DNA from: an uncultured Chitinophagaceae bacterium
Lineage (GTDB): Bacteria; Bacteroidota; Bacteroidia; Chitinophagales; Chitinophagaceae
Length of the DNA stretch: 56,052 nucleotides
Direction of reading: 5' to 3'
NCBI GenBank assembly: GCA_903870685.1
Contig: CAIQDX010000018.1
Span: 1-56,052, forward strand
This document shows, piece after piece, positions 8,503 through 15,930 of this stretch (position 1 is the first letter of the stretch; every line of letters starts with the position of its first letter). A program made the translations under genes and the position numbers. The notes beneath the pieces were generated by a model that was not told the origin of the DNA, did not search any database, and saw nothing but the letters and a program-made list of their open reading frames with translations.

Positions 8503-9615
8503 CTATTGTACAGAATTTAGTACTTCAATATATTTTTTGATAATTATTTTCCAATCATGCTGTTGTGCCCATTGCAATGATTGATTTGAATAAGTTGAAT
8601 AATTATTTAAGATCTCAGTGATGGCTTCAACAACTGATTGACTGTTTTTTGGGTCAACCAAAATGCCGTTGAAATTATTTTTTATAGCATCAGTGATTCC
8701 GCTGAAGTTGCTGCCAATCGCGGGTTTGCCCATTGCATTGGCTTCAAGAATTGCAATACCAAAACCTTCAAAATCACCTTGGCTGGTATGATTGCTCAAC
8801 ATTATTTTGATGGTTGATTGATCCAATATTTTTATTAATTCATTTCTTTCTATCATTCTATGAAAAATAATTTTATCTGAAATATTTAGTGATTGCGCAA
8901 GTTCTAATAACCTTGCTTTCATTAACGGTTTTCCAACAATGTGATAAAAAGTATTTGGATATACTTTTAAAATATCCGGTAAAGCATTAATTAAATTTTC
9001 TTGTCCTTTTCTTTCACTAACAGTTCCGATCGTAATGAGTTGAAGAGGATTGAATGATTCAATTTTGTTGGGTTGCAGATGAAACTCATCAATATTAATT
9101 CCATTTGGAATGATTGTACTTGGAATTTTATTTAGAATAATTTGAGGGATAAAACTTTTGGTATAATTGGAAACAGCAATTATAGAATCTGATTTTTTTA
9201 AAGCTGCAAAAAATAATTTTTTAAGGATGCTGTTTTTTAAATCTAGTTCTGTTCCATGAACGATTGAAATTATTTTTTTAGAATTAAATTTTAATTTAAG
9301 AAGAAGGATTAACCATATTGAAAATTTTCCTGAGCAAAAAATAATGTCACAATCTTTTGCAGATGAAAGTGATGAGAAAATTCTTTTGAAATATGTTTTT
9401 AAAATATTTCTCTGTCTTTTAATTAGAATTGCTTGGAATGGAATTGTATTTGCAAAATCAGTAATTTTTTTTCGATCAATATCAATCACATCTGCCACTA
9501 CTTTAACATCAAAATGTTCTTGATAAAAATGTAACGCAAGTTGGTAAGCATGATTGCCAATACCACCAGACCCTGGCGGAAATTCACTTGCAATAATTAA
9601 TATCTTTTTTTTCAT
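8503..9615 (-). CDS. Glycosyltransferase family 4 protein
   Basis: A cytoplasmic or membrane-associated GT-B retaining glycosyltransferase of about 370 residues. The N-terminal acceptor half begins MKKKILIIASEFPPGSGGIG (glycine-rich loop). The C-terminal half has GTVSERKGQENLI and the nucleotide-sugar EX7E-type motif EGFGIAILEANAMGKPAIGS. It probably adds a sugar to a lipid-linked or surface glycan, but donor and acceptor are unknown. It is convergent with the OPT transporter (stop codons one base apart) and is not in a visible glycan cluster. An ATG two codons upstream (9621) is an equal alternative start. Confidence 0.9.
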   Translation of the reverse strand: MKKKILIIASEFPPGSGGIGNHAYQLALHFYQEHFDVKVVADVIDIDRKKITDFANTIPFQAILIKRQRNILKTYFKRIFSSLSSAKDCDIIFCSGKFSIWLILLLKLKFNSKKIISIVHGTELDLKNSILKKLFFAALKKSDSIIAVSNYTKSFIPQIILNKIPSTIIPNGINIDEFHLQPNKIESFNPLQLITIGTVSERKGQENLINALPDILKVYPNTFYHIVGKPLMKARLLELAQSLNISDKIIFHRMIERNELIKILDQSTIKIMLSNHTSQGDFEGFGIAILEANAMGKPAIGSNFSGITDAIKNNFNGILVDPKNSQSVVEAITEILNNYSTYSNQSLQWAQQHDWKIIIKKYIEVLNSVQ

Positions 9616-9687
9616 CACCATCTTGTAAAGAAACTAAAAAAAGTTTTTTTAAAGTGTAAGGATTATTTATGTAATAATATAAAATAA

Positions 9688-9714
9688 AAAGGGACAATTT
9701 TAATTTGTCCCTTT
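9688..9714 (-). terminator. Intrinsic terminator of acs
   Basis: Ten-base arms AAAGGGACAA and TTGTCCCTTT enclose a 7-nt loop and, read on the minus strand, are followed by TTTATTTTATATT. It lies 15 bp after the acs stop codon. Confidence 0.85.
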
Positions 9715-9728
9715 CTTTGATTCTCAAT

Positions 9729-11666
9729 TTATAGTTTTCCATTTTTTATTTCTTCAACAACACCCGGATCAAGTAGGGTGGTTGTATCTCCAAGATTTTC
9801 TGTTTCGCCTTCGGCAATCTTTCTTAAAATTCTTCGCATGATTTTTCCGCTTCTTGTTTTAGGCAAACCGCTGACGAATTGAATTTTATCAGGCTTTGCA
9901 ATAGCACCAATAATTCTGGTAACTGTTTGATGAATATCTTTTCTAATCAAGTCAGCAGTGCCGTGTGTATTTTGTGCATGAGAACCTTGATAGATAACAA
10001 ATGCATAAATGCCTTGTCCTTTAATATCGTGCGGATAACCTACTACAGCACTTTCCACAACATTAGCATGCATGTTAATTGCGTTTTCAACTTCAGCAGT
10101 ACCGATACGATGTCCACTAACATTTAATACATCATCAACACGACCAGTAATTCTGAAATTACCATCTTCATCTTTTAATGCGCCATCACCGGTAAAATAT
10201 AAATTATCGTATGTTGCAAAATAATTTGTACGACATCTTTCATGGTCACCATAAGTTGTACGAATTGTTGAAGGCCATGGAGTTCTGATACATAAGTTTC
10301 CTTTATAAACCCCATCTTCTTTTTCTGCGATTTCAGCGCCTTTATCATCCACTAATATAGGTTCTACGCCAGGCAATGGAAGTGTTGCCCAGCTTGCTTT
10401 TGCTGGGGTAATTCCTGCGAGGTTGGAAATTAAAATTCCACCTGTTTCAGTTTGCCACCAAGTGTCAACAATTGGACAACGGTTTTTACCGATATTATCA
10501 TCATACCAATGCCATGCTTCTTCATTAATAGGTTCGCCAACTGTTCCTAAAACTTTTAAACTGCTAAGATCGTGTCCATGAACCGGGCCCAAACCAAAGC
10601 CCATCAAGCTTCTTATCGCAGTAGGTGCAGTGTATAAAATATTTACTTTGTATTTATCGATGATGTTCCAGAATCTTCCTGCATCAGGCCATGTTGGAAT
10701 TCCTTCAAACATTAAAGTAGTAGCACCGGCACTTAATGGACCATATAAAATATAACTATGTCCAGTTATCCAACCAATATCAGCAGTACAAAAATGAATG
10801 TCGCCTCGTTGATACTGAAACACGTTTATAAAAGTGTAATTAGTAAATAACATATAACCGGCACAAGAATGTACAACACCCTTTGGTTTACCTGTTGAAC
10901 CGGAGGTGTATAAAATAAATAAGGGATCTTCTGCATCCATTTCTTCTGCTGGAAAATCAGTTAATCCTAAAGTTTCTACTTTTTTAATTTCATCTTCCCA
11001 CCAAACATCTCTTCCTTTAATCATTGAAACAGCAGTTCTTGTTCTTGTAGTTACAATAACTTTTTTTACAATTCTGTTTCCAATTAAAGCATCATCGATT
11101 ACACTTTTTAAAGGAATATCTTTTTGTCCGCGATAAGCACCATCGCATGTAACAATGTATTCTGCTTGAGCATCGTATAAACGATCGGCAATACTTTGTG
11201 CGGAAAATCCACCAAACACCACTGAATGAATGGCACCAACTCTTGCACAAGCTAAAACTGCGATTGCTAATTCGGGAATCATTCCCATATAAATACAAAC
11301 ACGATCTCCTTTTTTTACACCATTGTTTTTTAAAACATGAGAGAACTGACAAACCTTTTCATATAATTTTCTATAAGTAAGAATTCTGTGATGTTCTTCG
11401 GGATCATTCGGCTCCCAAATTAAAGCCGGGGTATCACCATATTTTTCTAAATGTCTATCTAAACAATTTTCAGTGATATTAAGTTTAGCACCTTTAAACC
11501 ATTCAATTTTAGGTTCTTTAAAATTCCAATTAAGAGTAGTGTGCCACTTTTTTTTCCAAGTAAAATGTTCAGCAATAGTTGACCAAAATTCGGCTGGATC
11601 ATCGATGCTTCGTTTGTAATCTGCTTGATATTGTTCAAAGCTTTTAATTTGATAAGGGTATGACAT
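9729..11666 (-). CDS. acs: Acetate--CoA ligase (acetyl-CoA synthetase)
   Basis: Acs activates acetate with ATP to acetyl-adenylate and then acetyl-CoA in the cytoplasm. The 645-residue protein is normal length. It shows the P-loop YTSGSTGKPKGV, the acyl-pocket motif WWQTETGG, YFTGDGALKDEDG, and the catalytic lysine in LPKTRSGKIMRR (about K608), the residue that protein acetyltransferases modify in enteric Acs. I chose MSYPYQIKS at 11666 rather than the upstream ATG at 11687, which adds an unlikely MFIKTIL. It is divergent from the carboxylate uptake genes and shares with them a 128-bp promoter region that holds two direct repeats (11738-11772). Confidence 0.96.
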   Translation of the reverse strand: MSYPYQIKSFEQYQADYKRSIDDPAEFWSTIAEHFTWKKKWHTTLNWNFKEPKIEWFKGAKLNITENCLDRHLEKYGDTPALIWEPNDPEEHHRILTYRKLYEKVCQFSHVLKNNGVKKGDRVCIYMGMIPELAIAVLACARVGAIHSVVFGGFSAQSIADRLYDAQAEYIVTCDGAYRGQKDIPLKSVIDDALIGNRIVKKVIVTTRTRTAVSMIKGRDVWWEDEIKKVETLGLTDFPAEEMDAEDPLFILYTSGSTGKPKGVVHSCAGYMLFTNYTFINVFQYQRGDIHFCTADIGWITGHSYILYGPLSAGATTLMFEGIPTWPDAGRFWNIIDKYKVNILYTAPTAIRSLMGFGLGPVHGHDLSSLKVLGTVGEPINEEAWHWYDDNIGKNRCPIVDTWWQTETGGILISNLAGITPAKASWATLPLPGVEPILVDDKGAEIAEKEDGVYKGNLCIRTPWPSTIRTTYGDHERCRTNYFATYDNLYFTGDGALKDEDGNFRITGRVDDVLNVSGHRIGTAEVENAINMHANVVESAVVGYPHDIKGQGIYAFVIYQGSHAQNTHGTADLIRKDIHQTVTRIIGAIAKPDKIQFVSGLPKTRSGKIMRRILRKIAEGETENLGDTTTLLDPGVVEEIKNGKL

Positions 11667-11737
11667 AAGAATCGTTTTTATGAACACTCTAAGTAAAGCA
11701 GAAAAATCTATTATCGCAATTTTTTAAAAACTATATT

Positions 11738-11772
11738 TTGCTAAATTGATATATTCTTGCTAACTTGGTATA
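11738..11772 (+). promoter_or_regulatory. Direct repeats in the acs / zinc-ribbon gene divergent promoter
   Basis: TTGCTAAATTGATATA (11738-11753) is repeated as TTGCTAACTTGGTATA (11757-11772) with a 19-bp period and two mismatches. The repeats also form a plausible plus-strand promoter: TTG at 11738, 20-nt spacer, TAACTTGG at 11761. Helically phased direct repeats in a divergent promoter suggest an operator for an activator or repressor. The zinc-ribbon/HTH product next door is one candidate. Confidence 0.45.
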
Positions 11773-11794
11773 CTAACTGTAAAAAGCTTCCATT

Positions 11795-12217
11795 ATGAAA
11801 ATACGATTTTGCCCGAAATGTAAAAGCGATGAAATTACGAAAAGTGGTATTGTTAAAGAGAGACAGCGCTATCATTGCAAAAAATGTAAATACCATTTTT
11901 CAGTTGAAAAAGAAGGTAAAAGTATTGATCCGTATTATGTTATTAAAGCTCTACAGTTACATATTGAAGGTGTTACTTATCGAGAAATCGAAAGAATATT
12001 AGGGGTTAGTCATGTGAGCGTTATGAATTGGGTAAAAAAGTATAAAATAAAGGCACCAGAAAATTACGATTATCATCCAACATACAAAGTTCTAACATTG
12101 ACTGAACTATCAGCGTTTATGGCTAATCCACTCAATTTAAAAAATTCAGGAATGATGATAACTGAACTTGGTGATAAATACATGATGATAAAATGGGAGC
12201 GTTTAAAATCAGTTTGA
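11795..12217 (+). CDS. Zinc-ribbon/HTH protein (InsA-like), probable regulator
   Basis: A 140-residue protein with an N-terminal zinc ribbon (CPKCKSDEITKSG, then CKKCKYHF: two CxxC pairs) and a helix-turn-helix near residues 55-85 (VTYREIERILGVSHVSVMNWVKKY). This is the DNA-binding half of IS1/IS1595-type transposases. There is no DDE nuclease domain, and the C-terminal 50 residues match nothing I know. I see no terminal inverted repeats around it. Its place between divergent acs and the porin/MFS genes makes a domesticated transcription factor for the carboxylate module more likely than a live transposase fragment. The regulatory role is inference. Confidence 0.75.
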   Translation: MKIRFCPKCKSDEITKSGIVKERQRYHCKKCKYHFSVEKEGKSIDPYYVIKALQLHIEGVTYREIERILGVSHVSVMNWVKKYKIKAPENYDYHPTYKVLTLTELSAFMANPLNLKNSGMMITELGDKYMMIKWERLKSV

Positions 12218-12361
12218 TTTAATGTCTATTTATTTTCTTTTTTTAAAATCATTTTAATATACACTTACCGTATCTATACCAGGCAAGCCAATTTCTATCA
12301 TCTTTCTAATTAGGTTCGGTAAACGATTCAAATCCCTTATTACAAACAAAAAACGCTTGCC

Positions 12362-13675
12362 ATGAAAAAAAACGTTCTTTTATTTATTGTTTTTGCTTTA
12401 CTAACAGTTGTGTTAGTAAATGCTCAAAGTACTTCAACACCAACAAAACCTACTGAAAAAAAGGCCGAAGCTGCACCAGTTTTTGGTATTAAGTTTTCAG
12501 GGTTTATTAGAAACGATGTATTTTATGATTCTCGTCAGGTAACTTCTGCAAGACCTGCAAATCAGGGTGATTTATTATTATACCCTGTCAATGTATCTAA
12601 TGATATTAATGGAAATGATGTTAATGCCGCTCCTTCATTTTCAATGCTATCTATTACTTCCCGATTAACAGGTAATGTAACTGGTCCTGATGCCTTTGGT
12701 GCAAAAACTTCAGGAATCTTAGAAGCTGAATTTTTTGGAAATGCAAACGGTAATGAAAACGTAATGCGTTTGCGTCATGCTTATGCAAAACTTGATTGGG
12801 AAAATACACAACTAGCATTTGGCCAATATTGGCATCCATTATTTGTTACAGATTGTTATCCTGGTGTTGTTAGTTTTAACACAGGTATTCCATTTCAACC
12901 TTTTGCAAGAAACCCTCAAATTCGTTTAACACAAAAATTAGGAGGTGGTGTTAATTTAATATTAGCAGCAATTTCGCAAACAGAAGCTTTTGTTAGTCCT
13001 GGTTCAAGCACTGGTATTGCTTTAGGCACATCAGCTGCTTCACAGGCATTTATTAATGATGCAGTAATCCCAAATCTCCATGCACAATTGCAATATAAAA
13101 GCAAAACATTTTTAGCCGGTGCTGCATTTGATTATAAATCATTACGACCCGCTCTAAAAACGTCAACAAATGTTTCAACAAATGAAAAAGTAAATAGTAC
13201 AACATTTGAATTGTATGCAAAGTTGACAACAAAAGATGTTGTTGTAAAAGCAGAATATGTTGCAGGACAAAACATGTATGATCATTTAATGTTTGGAGGT
13301 TATTTGGCTTATGGAACTGCTCCAAATATTACTTATAAACCAATGGGTGTTACTTCTTATTGGTTTGATATTGCAGGAACAGGTAAGAATGTAATTCCTG
13401 GATTATTTATTGGATATGCAAAGAATAATGGTGCTTCAGATCCTGGTGCTGTTTTGGCTTACGCCAGATCAGTTGCTGTAAGTGGAGCTTCTATTGATAA
13501 CGTTTTACGTGTTGCTCCAAGAATGGAATTCGTTTCAGGTAAATTTAAATTCGGAACTGAAATAGAAATAACATCAGCCGGATATGGTACTGCGGGTACA
13601 GATGGAAAAGTAGCCGGAAATATTACCAATGTAAGTAATACAAGATTATTATTTATTACTTCATATTCATTCTAA
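12362..13675 (+). CDS. Outer-membrane porin-like beta-barrel protein
   Basis: A 437-residue exported protein. A signal peptide (MKKNVLLFIVFALLTVVLVNAQ) is followed by a Thr/Pro/Lys/Ala-rich linker, then FSGFIRNDVFYDSRQ and alternating amphipathic strands, ending in TSYSF with the C-terminal phenylalanine usual for barrel assembly. It is probably a channel that lets small carboxylates cross the outer membrane; the substrate is inferred only from the neighbouring MHS carrier and acyl-CoA synthetases. It is 36 bp ahead of the MFS gene and likely in one operon with it. It resembles Bacteroidota porins annotated by family only, so no gene symbol is given. Confidence 0.85.
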   Translation: MKKNVLLFIVFALLTVVLVNAQSTSTPTKPTEKKAEAAPVFGIKFSGFIRNDVFYDSRQVTSARPANQGDLLLYPVNVSNDINGNDVNAAPSFSMLSITSRLTGNVTGPDAFGAKTSGILEAEFFGNANGNENVMRLRHAYAKLDWENTQLAFGQYWHPLFVTDCYPGVVSFNTGIPFQPFARNPQIRLTQKLGGGVNLILAAISQTEAFVSPGSSTGIALGTSAASQAFINDAVIPNLHAQLQYKSKTFLAGAAFDYKSLRPALKTSTNVSTNEKVNSTTFELYAKLTTKDVVVKAEYVAGQNMYDHLMFGGYLAYGTAPNITYKPMGVTSYWFDIAGTGKNVIPGLFIGYAKNNGASDPGAVLAYARSVAVSGASIDNVLRVAPRMEFVSGKFKFGTEIEITSAGYGTAGTDGKVAGNITNVSNTRLLFITSYSF

Positions 13676-13711
13676 ATTATTATCTTGATTTATCAAAACA
13701 AAACTTGCCAC

Positions 13712-15250
13712 ATGAATAACAACAACGAAACAAAAGGTATCTGGAAGGTGATCGGAGCATCATCGTTAGGAACCTTAATTGAATGGTATGATTTCTACAT
13801 TTTCGGAAGTCTTGCCGTTGTAATTGCAAATCAGTTTTTCCCAAAAACTAATCCCACTGCGGCTTTGCTTTCAACATTAGCAACATTCGCTGCAGGTTTT
13901 ATCGTTCGCCCATTTGGTGCTTTGGTGTTTGGAAGATTAGGAGATCTAGTTGGTCGTAAATATACTTTCCTGTTAACACTTGTTTTAATGGGAGGATCAA
14001 CTTTCGCGATAGGATGTATTCCGAATTATGAAACCATAGGATTTATGGCACCTATTCTTGTATTAATTCTACGTTTAATACAAGGGTTAGCATTGGGTGG
14101 TGAATATGGTGGTGCTGCAACTTATGTGGCAGAACATTCACCAGCACACAGAAGAGGATTCTTTACTTCATGGATTCAAACAACAGCAACTTTAGGTTTA
14201 TTTATTTCTTTAGGTGTGATATTATTAACTCGCCATATGTTAGATGTTGATCCTGCTAAATCAATTGCTAAGTTTAATGATTGGGGCTGGAGAATTCCTT
14301 TCTGGATTTCAATTGTTTTAGTTGGTATTTCTATTTACATCAGATTGAAGATGAAAGAATCTCCGATGTATGCAAAATTGAAAACTGAAGGAAAAACTTC
14401 AATCAATCCATTGAAAGAAAGTTTTGGTCACAAAGCAAATTTGAAAATGGTTTTATTGGCATTATTTGGTGCAACAATGGGACAAGGTGTTGTATGGTAC
14501 ACTGGTCAATTCTATGCTCAATCATTTATTGAAAATGTTTGTAAAGTTGAATTCGATCAATCACGTACAATCATTATTTGGGCAATTTTATTTGCAACTC
14601 CATTCTTTGTTGTGTTTGCATCTTTGAGCGATAAAATTGGTCGTAAATGGATAATGGTTGCTGGTATGTTATTAGCAGTACTTACTTATAATTACCTATT
14701 CAATAATTTATTTACAACTGTTGATGCAAAAGCTAAAACAGAAATTGTTGAAAGAAAAGATGTAAAAACTACTATGACTGCAATTCCAAACACTACGGAT
14801 TCAGTTCGAAAAGTTGTTACCAAAACTGTTTACACAGATAGTATGAAAATGACAGTAACAAAAACAGATACTGCATATTCAACTCCAGGTAAAACAACCA
14901 AAAAACCAGTAGTAGCTACTTCAAAAACTATTAGTAGTAATGATTATTGGAAGATGGTAGGCATTGTATTTTTATTAATACTTTATGTAACGATGTCTTA
15001 CGGACCAATTGCCGCATTCCTTGTAGAATTGTTCCCAACTAAAATTCGTTATACTTCAATGTCGTTGCCTTATCATATTGGTAATGGTGTATTTGGTGGA
15101 TTAACTCCTTTCATTGCAACATTGCTAACTACTATTTATGTAGATAACAAAGTTGTAGGTTTAATGTATCCGATTGCAATTGCATCTGTATGTTTGGTGA
15201 TAGGAGCAATTTATATTCAAAATAGAATTGATCCCGAAGTAAACCGTTAA
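13712..15250 (+). CDS. MFS transporter, metabolite:H+ symporter (MHS) family
   Basis: A 12-helix inner-membrane carrier of 512 residues. GTLIEWYDFYIFGSLA in helix 1, GRLGDLVGRKYTF (loop 2-3), GLALGGEYGGAATYVAEH and SDKIGRKW (loop 8-9) mark the MHS family of proton symporters for organic acids and zwitterions. A hydrophilic Thr/Lys/Val-rich insert at about residues 338-410 separates helices 9 and 10 and should lie in the periplasm; most MHS proteins have a short loop there. I placed the start at MNNNNETKG (13712), not the in-frame ATT/ATG-like start at 13685. It forms an operon with the porin and the 87-residue protein downstream. Likely substrates are acetate-like acids (inference). Confidence 0.92.
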   Translation: MNNNNETKGIWKVIGASSLGTLIEWYDFYIFGSLAVVIANQFFPKTNPTAALLSTLATFAAGFIVRPFGALVFGRLGDLVGRKYTFLLTLVLMGGSTFAIGCIPNYETIGFMAPILVLILRLIQGLALGGEYGGAATYVAEHSPAHRRGFFTSWIQTTATLGLFISLGVILLTRHMLDVDPAKSIAKFNDWGWRIPFWISIVLVGISIYIRLKMKESPMYAKLKTEGKTSINPLKESFGHKANLKMVLLALFGATMGQGVVWYTGQFYAQSFIENVCKVEFDQSRTIIIWAILFATPFFVVFASLSDKIGRKWIMVAGMLLAVLTYNYLFNNLFTTVDAKAKTEIVERKDVKTTMTAIPNTTDSVRKVVTKTVYTDSMKMTVTKTDTAYSTPGKTTKKPVVATSKTISSNDYWKMVGIVFLLILYVTMSYGPIAAFLVELFPTKIRYTSMSLPYHIGNGVFGGLTPFIATLLTTIYVDNKVVGLMYPIAIASVCLVIGAIYIQNRIDPEVNR

Positions 15251-15283
15251 ACTAAATATTTATTTACAACTAAAATTTAAAAT

Positions 15284-15547
15284 ATGAATACTTTAAAAAA
15301 ATATGCAGGTTTAATATGGGTTATTTTAGGTCCATTATCAATTCACTGGTTATTGCAAACTGCAAGTAGTGAAATTGCAAAAAAACCCGGCACCGATACA
15401 CAAATTCAATGGGGTGTTTTTATTGGTGTTTTCTATCCAATTGCAATTGGTTTTATTTTGTTTGGATTATATGCATTAGAGGGAATTTATGATCATCTTC
15501 CTCAAGACAGTTCTGAGCTTGATGATTATGATGCAAAACCTCTATAA
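15284..15547 (+). CDS. Small two-helix membrane protein (DUF6814-like)
   Basis: An 87-residue protein with two hydrophobic segments (KYAGLIWVILGPLSIHWLL and GVFIGVFYPIAIGFILFGLYAL) and an acidic C-terminal tail (SSELDDYDAK). It follows the MHS transporter by 33 bp and precedes a strong terminator, so it is the last gene of the porin-MFS operon. Small proteins of this form sit next to MHS carriers in other Bacteroidota, and I believe the family is DUF6814, though I cannot confirm this here. It may stabilise or regulate the carrier; no catalytic residues are visible. Confidence 0.75.
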   Translation: MNTLKKYAGLIWVILGPLSIHWLLQTASSEIAKKPGTDTQIQWGVFIGVFYPIAIGFILFGLYALEGIYDHLPQDSSELDDYDAKPL

Positions 15548-15564
15548 CCTTTAGAACAACTGTT

Positions 15565-15624
15565 AATACTGGTTAAGCAAACGAAAATGATAATTGTCGT
15601 TAATTGTTTGTCTTAACCAGTATT
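15565..15624 (+). terminator. Long hairpin terminator behind the porin-MFS operon
   Basis: Arms AATACTGGTTAAGCAAAC (15565-15582) and GTTTGTCTTAACCAGTATT (15606-15624) pair over about 18 bp with one bulge, with a loop of about 23 nt and ATCTTTTATAAA behind. It separates the uptake operon from the kinase operon. Confidence 0.75.
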
Positions 15625-15674
15625 ATCTTTTATAAAGGAATTGATTTTTGAATACTCTATATTTAATTATTGCA

Positions 15675-15696
15675 ATTGCTATTTGTAATTAGCAAT
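15675..15696 (+). promoter_or_regulatory. Inverted repeat ATTGCTA-N8-TAGCAAT before the kinase operon
   Basis: Perfect 7-bp arms ATTGCTA and TAGCAAT enclose TTTGTAAT, ending 12 bp before the start of the 73-residue gene. The half-site TTGCTA also begins both direct repeats in the acs promoter region (11738 and 11757). It may be a shared operator; it could alternatively be an RNA hairpin at the start codon. Confidence 0.4.
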
Positions 15697-15708
15697 ATTT
15701 TTTGAGCT

Positions 15709-15930
15709 ATGAAAGAAAAACTGAAAGAACAAAAATTACTTTTTATCAGCGTGCTTTTTATCATGTTGTTTAGTTTTCCTTTTTTGAAAATGATCAATAG
15801 CGCTTCATTAATTGCGGGTATTCCTCAATTTTATTTGTACATTTTTATTGTTTGGTTTATTGCAATATCCCTTATATGGTTAGTTGCAGATACAAAAAGA
15901 AAAAAAACGCGACAAAATAAAGATGAGTAA
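15709..15930 (+). CDS. Small two-helix protein, probable partner of the SLC5-kinase
   Basis: A 73-residue protein with two transmembrane helices (about residues 10-28 and 40-60) and a strongly basic C-terminus (DTKRKKTRQNKDE). Its last eight bases (ATGAGTAA) contain the start codon of the SLC5-histidine kinase, so the two are translationally coupled. Many SLC5 symporters are preceded by such small subunits (DUF485, DUF997, DUF3311 and DUF4212 types), and the segment around AGIPQFYLYIFIVWFI resembles DUF3311 most, though this is not certain. It suggests that the SLC5 part of the kinase still works as, or assembles like, a transporter. Confidence 0.7.
   Translation: MKEKLKEQKLLFISVLFIMLFSFPFLKMINSASLIAGIPQFYLYIFIVWFIAISLIWLVADTKRKKTRQNKDE

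Noticed and set aside
11795-12217. Insertion sequence of the IS1/IS1595 type
   Set aside because: Only the zinc-ribbon and HTH part is present; no catalytic domain, no second ORF, no terminal inverted repeats or target duplications are visible.
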